64,000 nt of DNA from Candidatus Thorarchaeota archaeon (GTDB lineage: Archaea > Asgardarchaeota > Thorarchaeia > Thorarchaeales > Thorarchaeaceae): assembly GCA_029855935.1 (NCBI GenBank), contig JAGSHN010000017.1, positions 10,705 through 74,704 on the forward strand, in the 5' to 3' direction. A program made the translations under genes and the position numbers. Below are positions 54,855 to 63,405 of this stretch, in pieces (position 1 is the first letter of the stretch; each line of letters starts with the position of its first letter). The notes beneath the pieces are model-generated. The model saw only the letters and a program-made list of their open reading frames with translations. It searched no databases and was not told the origin of the DNA.

Positions 54855-55388
54855 ATGAAGATGCAGATTGCCGAGGAACTGCAGGACGCGATAAACGAAC
54901 AGATCAACTTTGAGCTCTACAGCGCGTACGTGTACCTCTCCATGGCATCCTGGCTGGAGTCAAGAAATCTCTCCGGGATGGCTCACTGGATGGAGGTACA
55001 GGTCCAGGAGGAATACGCGCACGCTATGAGATTCTACCGCCACGTCATTGAGCGAGGAGGCCGCGTGACCCTACGCGAGATCAAGACCCCAAAGACGGAG
55101 TGGGCCTCTCCACTTGAGGTGTTTGAGGACGCTCTGAATCACGAGCGGGAGGTCACTAGAAGGATCTATGCCATCGGCGACCTCGCCGCGAGACTCGGCG
55201 ATAAGGCCACGCAGTCGATGTTGAGCTGGTTCTACGACGAGCAGGTCGAGGAGGAGGCACAGACTATGGAGATCCGAGACCTGCTGAAGATGGTGGGTGA
55301 CAACCTCGCAGCTGTCCTCCAGATTGATGTGAGACTGGCGAGTAGACCGCCGGTCTCTTCTCCGCCGGCTGAGTCCACAGAGCCATAG
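54855..55388 (+). CDS. ftn: Ferritin
   Basis: 177 residues from ATG 54855 (GTG 54852 or ATG 54861 are alternatives; GGTGA lies just before the latter). Ferroxidase-centre residues are in place: the Glu of NEQINFELYSAYVYLS, the E-x-x-H of QEEYAHAMRFYRH, the Glu of FEDALNHERE and of WFYDEQVEEEA. It oxidises Fe2+ and stores it as a mineral in a 24-subunit shell. The C-terminal 15 residues are Pro/Ser-rich and longer than usual. It is monocistronic and followed by a structured non-coding stretch. Confidence 0.94.
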   Translation: MKMQIAEELQDAINEQINFELYSAYVYLSMASWLESRNLSGMAHWMEVQVQEEYAHAMRFYRHVIERGGRVTLREIKTPKTEWASPLEVFEDALNHEREVTRRIYAIGDLAARLGDKATQSMLSWFYDEQVEEEAQTMEIRDLLKMVGDNLAAVLQIDVRLASRPPVSSPPAESTEP

Positions 55389-55488
55389 GTGGTATGGCAT
55401 TCCCCACCTAGTGCTACTGGAGGGGGGCCAAAGTGCTCCCCTTCAGCAGCCTCACCAGAAGGGCCTACCCGGGCGCATACAGTAGGCG
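55387..55488 (+). ncRNA. Three consecutive stem-loops after ferritin
   Basis: Stem 1: AGGTGG/CCACCT (55387-55392 with 55404-55409). Stem 2: 55413-55428 with 55435-55450, 16 pairs with one mismatch and two G-T pairs, loop CAAAGT. Stem 3: GCCTAC/GTAGGC (55463-55468 with 55482-55487). No T-run follows. It may be a structured 3' UTR, a processing signal or a small RNA; the first stem begins on the ferritin stop codon. Confidence 0.4.
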
Positions 55489-55555
55489 CACACTGGCGAA
55501 TCAGTTACCTACTTATGTGACGAAGACCCCCCTCAGGAGTGGGTGTTTGTAGTAT

Positions 55556-57547
55556 ATGCTGCTCCAAGACTTGGACGATGTCGTCAACAGGTACGTGTCC
55601 GGCAAGAGGGCACTGGACTACGTGACATCTATCTCCCAGTTCCACAGAATACAGGCCAGTCCCGGGATTGCAGATGCCATCGAGTTCGTACGCAGAGAGC
55701 TTGACCGGCTCGGCGGCCTCCGTGTGGAGATCTTCGAGTTCAAGACAAGGGGAGAGGGCGAGATAGGCACTTGGAAGAGTCTGTACGGCTGGACGCCCAA
55801 GTCGGCCACACTGCACCTTGTTGAGCCGGAGAAGGGCGTGTTGGCAGACTTCGAGACTGAACCTATATCGCTTGCCGCGCATTCTGTGTCGGCCGATATC
55901 GAGGCTGAGGTCGTCTATGTCGGCAAGGGTGTCAGAGAGAAGGACTATGAGGGCAAGGACGTGCGGGGCAAGATTGTGCTGGCCGAAGACCGTGCATCTC
56001 GGGTACACAGAGTTGCATGCGGGAAGTTTGGAGCAGCTGGCATACTCACGTTCATCCCGCCATCGGGCGAGGACCCGCCGAACTTCAGGCGATACGAGGG
56101 ACTCTGGCCGCGGCCGGGTGAGGCAGAGAACGTCAGGTTCGGGTTCTCACTGACGCAGTCGGATGGCCTGAAGATCAAGAAGTGGCTTGAGGAGGGCAAG
56201 ACCGTCCGTGTTCACGCACAGGTAGACGCAGAACTCGGAGAGGGCACCGTACAGGTACTCTCGGCCCTCATAGAGGGCAAGAACAAGGAGAGAGAGTTTT
56301 GGCTGATGGGACATATCTGCCATCCTCATCCCGGGGCAAACGACAATGCCTCTGGGTCGGGCGCGCTGCTTGAGGCCGCTCGAGTCCTCAGGAGGATGAT
56401 GAAGGAGGGCGTTATAGAGCAGCCGGAGTACTCAATCAGGTTCCTCTGGGTGCCAGAGTGGTTTGGCACCATACTGCTGATTGACTCTCATCCGGATGTC
56501 ATCAAGAGGTGCGTGGGTGTCATCAACGCGGACATGGTGGGTGCCGACCCCTCGCGGTCGGGATCCATCTTCTCGGTGTACAGGACGCCGTACTCGCTGC
56601 CGACAACGCTCAACAATGTGGTCAGATACTGGCTTGAGCACGAGGCCACAAGGAAGCGGGACCGGGCCGTCGGCGGCTGTGTATGTCCGTTGCCTCACAA
56701 GTACAGAGTCTACTCTGGCGGCAGCGACCACTTCATGTTCACAGATGCTACTCTGAAGATACCAGCCGTGATGCTCAACCAGTTCCCTGACAAGTTCTAC
56801 CACACCTCGGCAGACACGCCGGACAAGATTGACCCGCGCCAGATGGCCTACGCGGCTCGTGTCCTTGTCTTGTCAGCAATCACCATCGCGCATCGAAAGT
56901 ACACCATCGAGGAGACATTGCTCACGCTCTGTCGGGACGAGGCCGTTGAGGTGATGCGGAGAGTGACTCACCGTGGCGTCAGAGAGCTCTCGTGCTGCGT
57001 TGATGATCCCGAGAAGATCTATCCGAGGTATATGCGCTGGCTTGACTACGCAAAGGAACTTGGGCGGGCGACGCTCGACAGGGCCGAGGACGAGTGGGAC
57101 CTCATCCACGTCCAGGAGGCGCTCCTTCAGTCACTGAGAACCAGTGTGGATATGAGCTATATGTCAGAGATGATGGTGCTGCGAAAGGCGTACGAAGGGG
57201 CATGCGCCGAGATCGGACTGGAGGCCAAGGAGGAGGAGCTGCTCAGAGTTGACCCGAGTCAGTTCAATCTTGAGATCAGGAGGACGCTCAAATACGCGAT
57301 GTATCCCGGCACAATATCTGACCGAAGGCCAGACCTCCTCGAGAAATATCTCGGACTCTACGAGAGAGACAAAGAGATGATGGCCAAGGTCGATGAGATG
57401 CTCAATCTCGCTGAAGACTGGACGTCACTATCGGAGATCTACGACAGGGTCTGCTTCCAGTTCGGTGACACCGATCCCAAAGACTTTGCGATGGTCGTCG
57501 ACGACCTCGCGGAGCTAGGTATCATCGAGAAGAGGGAGATCGAGTGA
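55556..57547 (+). CDS. M28/DUF4910-like aminopeptidase with C-terminal extension
   Basis: 663 residues. Residues 1-110 are a helical lead; about 110-215 resemble a PA lid domain (DYEGKDVRGKIVLAEDRASR); about 215-440 are the zinc peptidase core with MGHICHPHPGANDNASGSG (His and Asp ligands), VPEWFGT (Glu region), INADMVG (Asp ligand) and YSGGSDHFMF (His ligand). The last 200 residues include a helix-turn-helix-like end (SLSEIYDRVCFQFGDT, VVDDLAELGIIEKREIE). It probably removes N-terminal residues from peptides, or acts on modified amino acids; substrate unknown. The stop overlaps the next gene by 4 bases. Confidence 0.85.
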   Translation: MLLQDLDDVVNRYVSGKRALDYVTSISQFHRIQASPGIADAIEFVRRELDRLGGLRVEIFEFKTRGEGEIGTWKSLYGWTPKSATLHLVEPEKGVLADFETEPISLAAHSVSADIEAEVVYVGKGVREKDYEGKDVRGKIVLAEDRASRVHRVACGKFGAAGILTFIPPSGEDPPNFRRYEGLWPRPGEAENVRFGFSLTQSDGLKIKKWLEEGKTVRVHAQVDAELGEGTVQVLSALIEGKNKEREFWLMGHICHPHPGANDNASGSGALLEAARVLRRMMKEGVIEQPEYSIRFLWVPEWFGTILLIDSHPDVIKRCVGVINADMVGADPSRSGSIFSVYRTPYSLPTTLNNVVRYWLEHEATRKRDRAVGGCVCPLPHKYRVYSGGSDHFMFTDATLKIPAVMLNQFPDKFYHTSADTPDKIDPRQMAYAARVLVLSAITIAHRKYTIEETLLTLCRDEAVEVMRRVTHRGVRELSCCVDDPEKIYPRYMRWLDYAKELGRATLDRAEDEWDLIHVQEALLQSLRTSVDMSYMSEMMVLRKAYEGACAEIGLEAKEEELLRVDPSQFNLEIRRTLKYAMYPGTISDRRPDLLEKYLGLYERDKEMMAKVDEMLNLAEDWTSLSEIYDRVCFQFGDTDPKDFAMVVDDLAELGIIEKREIE

Positions 57548-58035
57548 GTACAAGGGCCGGCGCGCCGTACAGAAAAGTGGTCTTCGCGGGTACGTTCGAC
57601 AGACTTCACGAGGGACATAAACATCTCCTGAGAACGGCGCTGCGCCTAGGAGAGACTGTGGCCATCGGTCTCACGACGGACAAGATGCTCGAGGGAAAGC
57701 CAGAGAGGGACAAGATTCAGTCCTTTGAGGACCGGCGGAGGGCGTTGGTCGAGTTTCTCACCGAAGAGGGCGCGATGGGACGATGCCATGTCTTTCCGAT
57801 AGACACCGTGGAGGGCGGAGCCGACAGGATGGAGGACCTCGAGGCACTCATCGTCTCCGATGAGATCTCGGTCGTCCAGAATGCCTTCCGCATCAATGAG
57901 CTGCGCTGGAGAAATGGCCTCCGGCGGTTTCACATCATTGTCGTGCCACGGGTCCGCACAGAGGATGGAAGGCCCCTGTCCTCGTCGAGGCTACGCGCTG
58001 GTGAGGACTTCACGGGCCAGAGGCTGATCTACTAG
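57544..58035 (+). CDS. coaD: Archaeal phosphopantetheine adenylyltransferase
   Basis: 163 residues. The nucleotidyltransferase motif FAGTFDRLHEGHKHLL (T/HxGH) near the N-terminus and RPLSSSRLRAGE at the C-terminus mark the archaeal/eukaryal type of the enzyme that makes dephospho-CoA from 4'-phosphopantetheine and ATP. The GTG start overlaps the peptidase stop (GTGA), so translation is coupled to an apparently unrelated peptidase. Its 3' end overlaps the convergent ASKHA gene by 4 bases. Confidence 0.92.
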   Translation: MSTRAGAPYRKVVFAGTFDRLHEGHKHLLRTALRLGETVAIGLTTDKMLEGKPERDKIQSFEDRRRALVEFLTEEGAMGRCHVFPIDTVEGGADRMEDLEALIVSDEISVVQNAFRINELRWRNGLRRFHIIVVPRVRTEDGRPLSSSRLRAGEDFTGQRLIY

Positions 58036-59300
58036 GGAAAGGGCCGGACACGCTGAGCACTGGCCATTGTCTCATCAAAGAGGGGATTGTCCATCAACTC
58101 GACATAGCGGGCTGACTCCGCAAGGCTCACAGCGAGGTCGCGTGTGCGGGGATCGAGGATCATCTGGACTGCGCCCTTGAGGGCACCCTCGGGGAATAGC
58201 GTGTATGCGGCATTCACAATGTCCGGTATCAGTCCAACGGCTCGAGCAGCTGAGATGTCCAAGGAGACTCCAAACGCTCCGGTGATCACAATCAACGAGA
58301 CCTCATCCGTAGGCACACTGCTCTCTATTAGAAGTACGTGCGCGGCCGCGCAGATGGCAGCCTTTGACTGAAGCAGCGTCCTCACATCAACCTGTGAGAG
58401 GTAGACGTTGGGGGCCGGTGTACCACCAACCGTGTTTGCAGACCCGTCGAGTATCACCACCCGCACAGGGAGCCCGGTGGCATCAACAAGGGGATGCTGT
58501 CTTGACAGTGACCCCATCTCGTCAATCGCACCGACTCTCTTCAACTCCGCCAACAGCGAGATTGCTCCCGAGCCACAGATGCCCATTGGGGGAGCGTCAC
58601 CCACCGTGTGGACCGCGAACACTCCTTGCCCGGAGTCGACCTGTACCCCATCAATCGCTCCCGCACTGGCCGGGACACCGCACTCAAGAGTGCTCTCCTC
58701 AAAGGCTGGCCCGGAGGGGGCCGATGTCGCCCACAGTTCCCCACTGTGAAAGAGCATCACCTCGGTGTTCACGCCCACGTCAAAGAGCATCGATGTCGAG
58801 CTTCTCTGATACAGACCAGAAGAGATGAGGGAGGCCAGCGCGTCAGGGCCGACGAATGAATGAACCACGGGCGGTACATACACTCCGCAGGTCAGCAGTG
58901 GAGACACTTCGCGACCCTCGACGATTCTGGACGACCTGTCATCAATATCATACGGCGGCTCGAGTAGCGCGAAGGGAATCTCGCCGAGGACGAACTGTCG
59001 CATCACCGTGTTCCCGACCACGACAATCTCCGTGAGGTCTGCGAGACGAGCGCCGATTGCGTGCAGACCACTCCGGAGCGAGCTGACTACACAGTCCCTC
59101 AGGAGTCGTACGAGTCGATGGGCGGTAGAATGACTGCTCATTGCAGCGCGTATCCTAGTGACAACATCGTGTCCGAACTCGTTCTGGGGATTTGGGATGG
59201 TCACTCGGGCGATTGTGGTACCCTTCTCTGCGTCAACAATGGCGGTCCTCACTGTAGAGGTACCTATGTCCACCGCACCTGCAAGCCTGCGTCCGGACAT
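58032..59300 (-). CDS. RACo-like ASKHA ATPase lacking the ferredoxin domain
   Basis: 422 residues of the DUF4445/RACo family, ATPases that reductively reactivate corrinoid proteins. Motifs: VDIGTSTVRTAIVD at residue 10, VVGNTVMRQFVLGE, DVGVNTEVMLF, SGPAFEESTLECGVPASAG and GICGSGAISLLAEL. Classical RACo proteins have an N-terminal [2Fe-2S] domain; here the ATPase begins at once, with no upstream frame that could supply one. No corrinoid protein or methyltransferase is in the window. It could need a separate ferredoxin, or have another target. Confidence 0.85.
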   Translation of the reverse strand: MSGRRLAGAVDIGTSTVRTAIVDAEKGTTIARVTIPNPQNEFGHDVVTRIRAAMSSHSTAHRLVRLLRDCVVSSLRSGLHAIGARLADLTEIVVVGNTVMRQFVLGEIPFALLEPPYDIDDRSSRIVEGREVSPLLTCGVYVPPVVHSFVGPDALASLISSGLYQRSSTSMLFDVGVNTEVMLFHSGELWATSAPSGPAFEESTLECGVPASAGAIDGVQVDSGQGVFAVHTVGDAPPMGICGSGAISLLAELKRVGAIDEMGSLSRQHPLVDATGLPVRVVILDGSANTVGGTPAPNVYLSQVDVRTLLQSKAAICAAAHVLLIESSVPTDEVSLIVITGAFGVSLDISAARAVGLIPDIVNAAYTLFPEGALKGAVQMILDPRTRDLAVSLAESARYVELMDNPLFDETMASAQRVRPFP

Positions 59301-59315
59301 GATGAGAGGCGTCCC

Positions 59316-59346
59316 TCAGATCTAACGGATGGGCAGAATCAGATCT
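59316..59346 (-). promoter_or_regulatory. Twin TCAGATCT repeats upstream of the RACo-like gene
   Basis: TCAGATCT occurs at 59316-59323 and 59339-59346, 23 bases apart (about two helical turns), starting 16 bases before the ATG at 59300. Each has the palindromic core AGATCT. The spacing suits co-operative binding of a regulator on one DNA face. Confidence 0.35.
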
Positions 59347-59365
59347 GCGATTGTGAGTGAACTCA

Positions 59366-59848
59366 TCACCGGACAATCATCACAGGACATCCGGCGTCCT
59401 TGCTGACCTTGTCACTGATGGAACCGACAAACAGTCGCTTGAACCCGCTGACACCACGTGACCCCATAATGATAAGGTCGGCCCCGCGCTCAGAGGCCAC
59501 CTCCACTATCCGGCTGGCCGGATCACCGTACGAGAGCAGGTCGGTCACGGTGCACCCGAGGGACTCCGCCAGAGACTTGGCACGAGCGAGAATATCCTCA
59601 CCCACCTTCTGCAGCGCCAAGAACGGCTGATCGGAGACCGTGTCGTGATAGGGGGTTGCGCTCACCAGCATTGGTACGACATGAAGGAGAATCAGCTCTG
59701 CCCCCAGAGGTGGTCCAATTGCACAGGCATACTTGACGGCCTTGTCGGAGTGTTCAGAGCCGTCAACAGCCACAAGTATCGTCTTTATCTCTACAGCCTC
59801 GGGACTACTCAAGACGCGACCCTCTCTCACAACGTGATGCGACAACAT
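59366..59848 (-). CDS. Universal stress protein UspA family
   Basis: 160 residues. The N-terminal strand IKTILVAVDGSEHSDKAVKY and the ATP-binding signature GSRGVSGFKRLFVGSIS (G-x2-G-x9-G-S) show an ATP-binding UspA. About 20 extra residues precede the fold. It lies 65 bases upstream of the RACo-like gene on the same strand and may share its transcript. Role: stress or metabolic signalling; target unknown. Confidence 0.9.
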   Translation of the reverse strand: MLSHHVVREGRVLSSPEAVEIKTILVAVDGSEHSDKAVKYACAIGPPLGAELILLHVVPMLVSATPYHDTVSDQPFLALQKVGEDILARAKSLAESLGCTVTDLLSYGDPASRIVEVASERGADLIIMGSRGVSGFKRLFVGSISDKVSKDAGCPVMIVR

Positions 59849-60033
59849 GGTATTTCTCTCTTTCTCAACAACGCCGCGTCAGGGGAGATACGGAACAGCG
59901 CACGGTGAGAAGTAGAGGTCGTGTGGAGAACACCCGCTATGACTCTCACACAGAGAGACTCTCCCTAGGGTACTCTCCACAGCATTCTCTCTGCTCAGCA
60001 GCAAACATTCGTAGTGTCACTCTCGAATGGTGA

Positions 60034-60043
60034 TGTTTAATAC
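60034..60043 (+). promoter_or_regulatory. TATA-like box of the 77-residue gene
   Basis: GTTTAATACT, 45-54 bases before ATG 60088. Confidence 0.45.
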
Positions 60044-60087
60044 TCCGAACTGCAGAGTGGGACCCACGCAATGCAGGGTGGGTCAAT

Positions 60088-60321
60088 ATGAGAATAGTTG
60101 GGACTCAGTACTCGCTGGAGAAGAAACCTGACGTGGTGGAGCTCCGTAAGTCTGGACAGATAGTCGAGACATATCCATACAAGGGCGAGGTCCTCGATGA
60201 CCTACTTGAGAGAATATGGGAGACGCTGCGCAGGAAGGGTGTCACCATAACGAAGGACATGCTCTTTGAGTATCTCGAACAGATGTTCCCTGGCGTGAGG
60301 AGATACGGGCCAATCAAGTAG
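60088..60321 (+). CDS. Small conserved-looking protein, unknown
   Basis: 77 residues, starting MRIVGTQYSLEKKPDVVELR, with GGGTGG about 7 bases upstream. It predicts as strand-strand-helix-helix with a basic end (VRRYGPIK). No cysteines or enzyme motif. Not recognised. It overlaps the 3' end of the convergent glyS by 8 bases. Composition, promoter and ribosome-binding site support a real gene. Confidence 0.75.
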   Translation: MRIVGTQYSLEKKPDVVELRKSGQIVETYPYKGEVLDDLLERIWETLRRKGVTITKDMLFEYLEQMFPGVRRYGPIK

Positions 60322-61834
60322 GGTCTGCTGCAAGCGAGGCGAACGTTGTCTCGCTGCGCACCAGTGAATGCAGCGTAGAGGTCAGCTCTGAACACTTCAC
60401 GCGGACCTGAGCCATGCTGTCACGGTCCCGCACGGTGACCGTATGGTCCTCAAGTGTGTCATAGTCGACCGTGATACAGAAGGGCGTACCGATCTCATCC
60501 TGTCTGCGATAGCGACGGCCTATTGAGCCGCCCTGATCATAGTAGACCACGAGACCGCTGTTGAGCAGTGTATTGTAGATCTCTCTCGCAGGACCGACCA
60601 GTTCCGGCTTGCCCATCAGCGGGAACACTGCGACTTGGATGGGCGCGACAGGCGATGGAAATCTCAGCCATGTCCTCTCCTCGTCCTCAACGTAGGCATT
60701 GTCAATCAGACAATAGAGGGGCCGCTCCACGCCGAATGCAATCTCAAGGACGTTCGGTATAACGGGCTTCTTGTCCACCTTCACGCTCAGGCGTTCCTTG
60801 CTGTATTTCTGATGTCGTGACAGGTCGTAGTCTCCGCGGTCGTGAACCCCGCAGCACTCGACCCAACCAAAGCTCCTCGTATGAATCTCGACATCCCACG
60901 CATCGGCGGCGTAGTGTGCTCGCTCCTCGGGCAGGTGCTGGCGGAGCCTCATCACGTCCTCGCCGAAACCCATGTCGCGAAATATGGAGTACGCAAGATG
61001 AACGCACCACGCATATGCAGGCGTCTGAAAGTATCCCTTGTCCAACGCCTCTCCAACCGTGATGTCCAGTGGAGTCTCTGTGCCACTCTCCTGCAGCTGA
61101 TACGGCAGCAGTGGTAGACGCCTGTCGGCAATCCCTGAGAACGGCGCCCAGTCCTGCTCGTGCGAGTCTAGGAGGAATATCTGGCCCTCTACCTGAGTGA
61201 ACTCCCTCAGTCGGAGCATCCCCTGGCGTGGAGAGATCTCGTTGCGGAATGCCTTGCCGATCTGGAATACGGACGCCGGTAGGCGGTGGCGGAAGAAGGT
61301 CAACAGACGTTTGAACAAGAGGTACGTGGTCGTTGCGGTCTCCGGCCTGAGATAGGCCTCAGTATCCAGCCCAACGCGGGTCCTCAACATCAGGTTGTAC
61401 TGTTCAACGGGCCCGAGAGCACCTCCACAAGACGGGCAGACGACGCCGAGCTCCTGTATCTTCTCCGTGAGAGCCTCCAAGGAGAGCCCGTGGATGTGGG
61501 CGTCAGGGAACTCCTCCTCGATCAGCGTGTCTGCCCTGTATGCCTGACCGCACTTTGTGCATCTCGTCACGGGATCGATGAAGCCCTCCAGATGGCCCGA
61601 CGCCTTCCACACCACAGCCGGAGAGACTATCGGGCATTCGACCTCCCAGAAATTCGCGCGGACGAAGGCGGCTCGAATCTGGCCCTCAAGCCTGTTCTTG
61701 AGCAGCTTGCCCAAGGGACCCAGGTCGTAGAATCCTGCAGTGCCGCCGTAGATCTCAGGTGAGGGCCCCCAGAAGAAACCCCTCTTCCTAGAGAGGCCGT
61801 ATATCACGTCTGTGAAGTCCTTCTCCGTTGGCAT
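60314..61834 (-). CDS. glyS: Glycyl-tRNA synthetase, archaeal/eukaryal alpha2 type
   Basis: 506 residues, class II synthetase. Motif 2 is seen in AFRNEISPRQGMLRLREFTQ and motif 3 in AFGVERPLYCLI; the anticodon-binding domain begins near 405 (APIQVAVFPLMGKPELVGPA). Two Cys pairs, CTKCGQAY and CPSCGGALG, suggest a zinc-binding insert near residues 92-140. It charges tRNA-Gly. The N-terminal GFFWGPSPEIYGGTAGFYDL is typical of the archaeal enzyme. It is monocistronic and convergent with the 77-residue gene. Confidence 0.95.
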   Translation of the reverse strand: MPTEKDFTDVIYGLSRKRGFFWGPSPEIYGGTAGFYDLGPLGKLLKNRLEGQIRAAFVRANFWEVECPIVSPAVVWKASGHLEGFIDPVTRCTKCGQAYRADTLIEEEFPDAHIHGLSLEALTEKIQELGVVCPSCGGALGPVEQYNLMLRTRVGLDTEAYLRPETATTTYLLFKRLLTFFRHRLPASVFQIGKAFRNEISPRQGMLRLREFTQVEGQIFLLDSHEQDWAPFSGIADRRLPLLPYQLQESGTETPLDITVGEALDKGYFQTPAYAWCVHLAYSIFRDMGFGEDVMRLRQHLPEERAHYAADAWDVEIHTRSFGWVECCGVHDRGDYDLSRHQKYSKERLSVKVDKKPVIPNVLEIAFGVERPLYCLIDNAYVEDEERTWLRFPSPVAPIQVAVFPLMGKPELVGPAREIYNTLLNSGLVVYYDQGGSIGRRYRRQDEIGTPFCITVDYDTLEDHTVTVRDRDSMAQVRVKCSELTSTLHSLVRSETTFASLAADPT

Positions 61835-61983
61835 CGTGCTGTCCCGAGCCTGTCAAGACAATGGTGACTTAAAGGTATGCCATAGGGTGGGTCGGTCTAA
61901 CCCGAGTGAGTCACGAGTAGACGCCATGTTCATCACCGAAGACGCGCCAGACTCGTGAACATCAGACGGGACCTATTCCATCA

Positions 61984-61993
61984 CTCTTATTTA
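61984..61993 (+). promoter_or_regulatory. TATA-like box of the HMG-CoA reductase gene
   Basis: CTCTTATTTA, 36-45 bases before ATG 62029; leader about 12 bases. Confidence 0.4.
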
Positions 61994-62028
61994 GCGCGGC
62001 AGAACGCCTGATTGCCGAGCGTGAGGAC

Positions 62029-63300
62029 ATGGTAGAGAACTCCAGAATTCCGGGCTTCCACAAGCTGTCACGCGAGGAGCGAGTGAAGAAGCTTCAGGAG
62101 ATGACCGGACTGAGTGCCGAGGAGATGGCCCCACTCGTTGACCCGGGACAGGTGGAGCTGAGTGTCCTCGACCGGATGATTGAGAACGTTGTCGGCGCAA
62201 TGCCGCTGCCCTTGGGCATAGCAACTAACTTCAGAATCAACGAACGTGACTATCTCATCCCAATGGCAATTGAGGAACCGTCAGTTGTTGCTGCAGCAAG
62301 CAACGCGGCCAAGATGGCACGACCTCACGGCGGCTTCTTCGCCACCGACACCGGCCCGATAATGCGGTCACAGGTACAGGCTGTCAATGTGCCGACACCG
62401 TACGCAGCAAAGCTGAAGATCATCGAGGCCAAGGAGGAGATTCTGAAGATAGCCAACGAACAGGACCCTGTGCTCGTCAGACTTGGCGGTGGGGCCAAGG
62501 ACCTGCAAGTCCGGGTGATCGATAGCGCTGTCGGCCCGATGGTCATCACAGAGCTGATTGTTGACACACGTGACGCAATGGGCGCCAACGCCGTGAACAC
62601 GATGGCTGAGGCTGTCGCACCCACAATCGAGAGAATAACTGGTGGTCGTGTCTTCCTGCGGATTCTGTCAAACCTCGCAGACCTGCGTTTGGTGCGCGCC
62701 AGAGCGACCTTCGACAGAGAGATGCTCGGCGGTGAGGAAGTGGTCGATGGTATCATCGCCGCTTGGGCATTTGCTGAGGCAGACCCGTATCGCTGCGCCA
62801 CTCACAACAAAGGGATAATGAACGGCATCGACGCCGTTGTCATCGCTACGGGAAACGACTTCAGGGCCATTGAGGCTGGCGCTCACAGCTATGCCTCTCT
62901 TGGCGGGTACAGCTCGCTCACAAAGTACGAGAAAGACGCCGACGGCAACCTGGTTGGATCGATAGAGGTACCGATGGCCGTCGGACTCATCGGAGGCGCC
63001 ACAAGGAGCCATCCCGTCGCAAGACTCTCCATCAAGATACTCGGTGTCAAGACCGCAGCGGAACTTGGTCACATCATCGCCAGTGTCGGTCTCGCACAGA
63101 ACCTCGCCGCGCTACGCGCCCTCGCTGATGAGGGCATTCAGAGGGGACACATGGCCCTTCACGCGAAGAACGTGGCTGTGACGGCAGGCGCCGAGGGTGA
63201 CCTCATCGATCTTGTGGCCGAACGCATGGTCAGAGAGAGGAAGATCAACGTCGCGCGAGCAAAGGAGATACTCCAGGAGCTTCTCTCTGAAAAGCAGTGA
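62029..63300 (+). CDS. hmgA: HMG-CoA reductase, class II
   Basis: 423 residues, with GAGG 4 bases before the ATG. Motifs: ENVVGAMPLPLGIATNF, EEPSVVAAASNAAKMA (catalytic Glu), DAMGANAVNTMAE, HNKGIMNGIDAV (catalytic Lys region) and GHMALHAKN (catalytic His). Length, absence of a membrane domain and the motif set fit class II, first known from bacteria and present in several archaeal lines. It reduces HMG-CoA to mevalonate, the entry to isoprenoid lipids, and so links to the prenyl synthase and reductase at 14841-17123. Cofactor preference is not decided. Confidence 0.93.
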   Translation: MVENSRIPGFHKLSREERVKKLQEMTGLSAEEMAPLVDPGQVELSVLDRMIENVVGAMPLPLGIATNFRINERDYLIPMAIEEPSVVAAASNAAKMARPHGGFFATDTGPIMRSQVQAVNVPTPYAAKLKIIEAKEEILKIANEQDPVLVRLGGGAKDLQVRVIDSAVGPMVITELIVDTRDAMGANAVNTMAEAVAPTIERITGGRVFLRILSNLADLRLVRARATFDREMLGGEEVVDGIIAAWAFAEADPYRCATHNKGIMNGIDAVVIATGNDFRAIEAGAHSYASLGGYSSLTKYEKDADGNLVGSIEVPMAVGLIGGATRSHPVARLSIKILGVKTAAELGHIIASVGLAQNLAALRALADEGIQRGHMALHAKNVAVTAGAEGDLIDLVAERMVRERKINVARAKEILQELLSEKQ

Positions 63301-63405
63301 GCCCGTCGAATAACCGACAGTAGGATGTCTACACAAGATATTTGTGGCCGTGAAAGACTACGTAGGGTTGCAACGTGGCCGCCTCATTCAGGAGAGGACG
63401 TAGCG

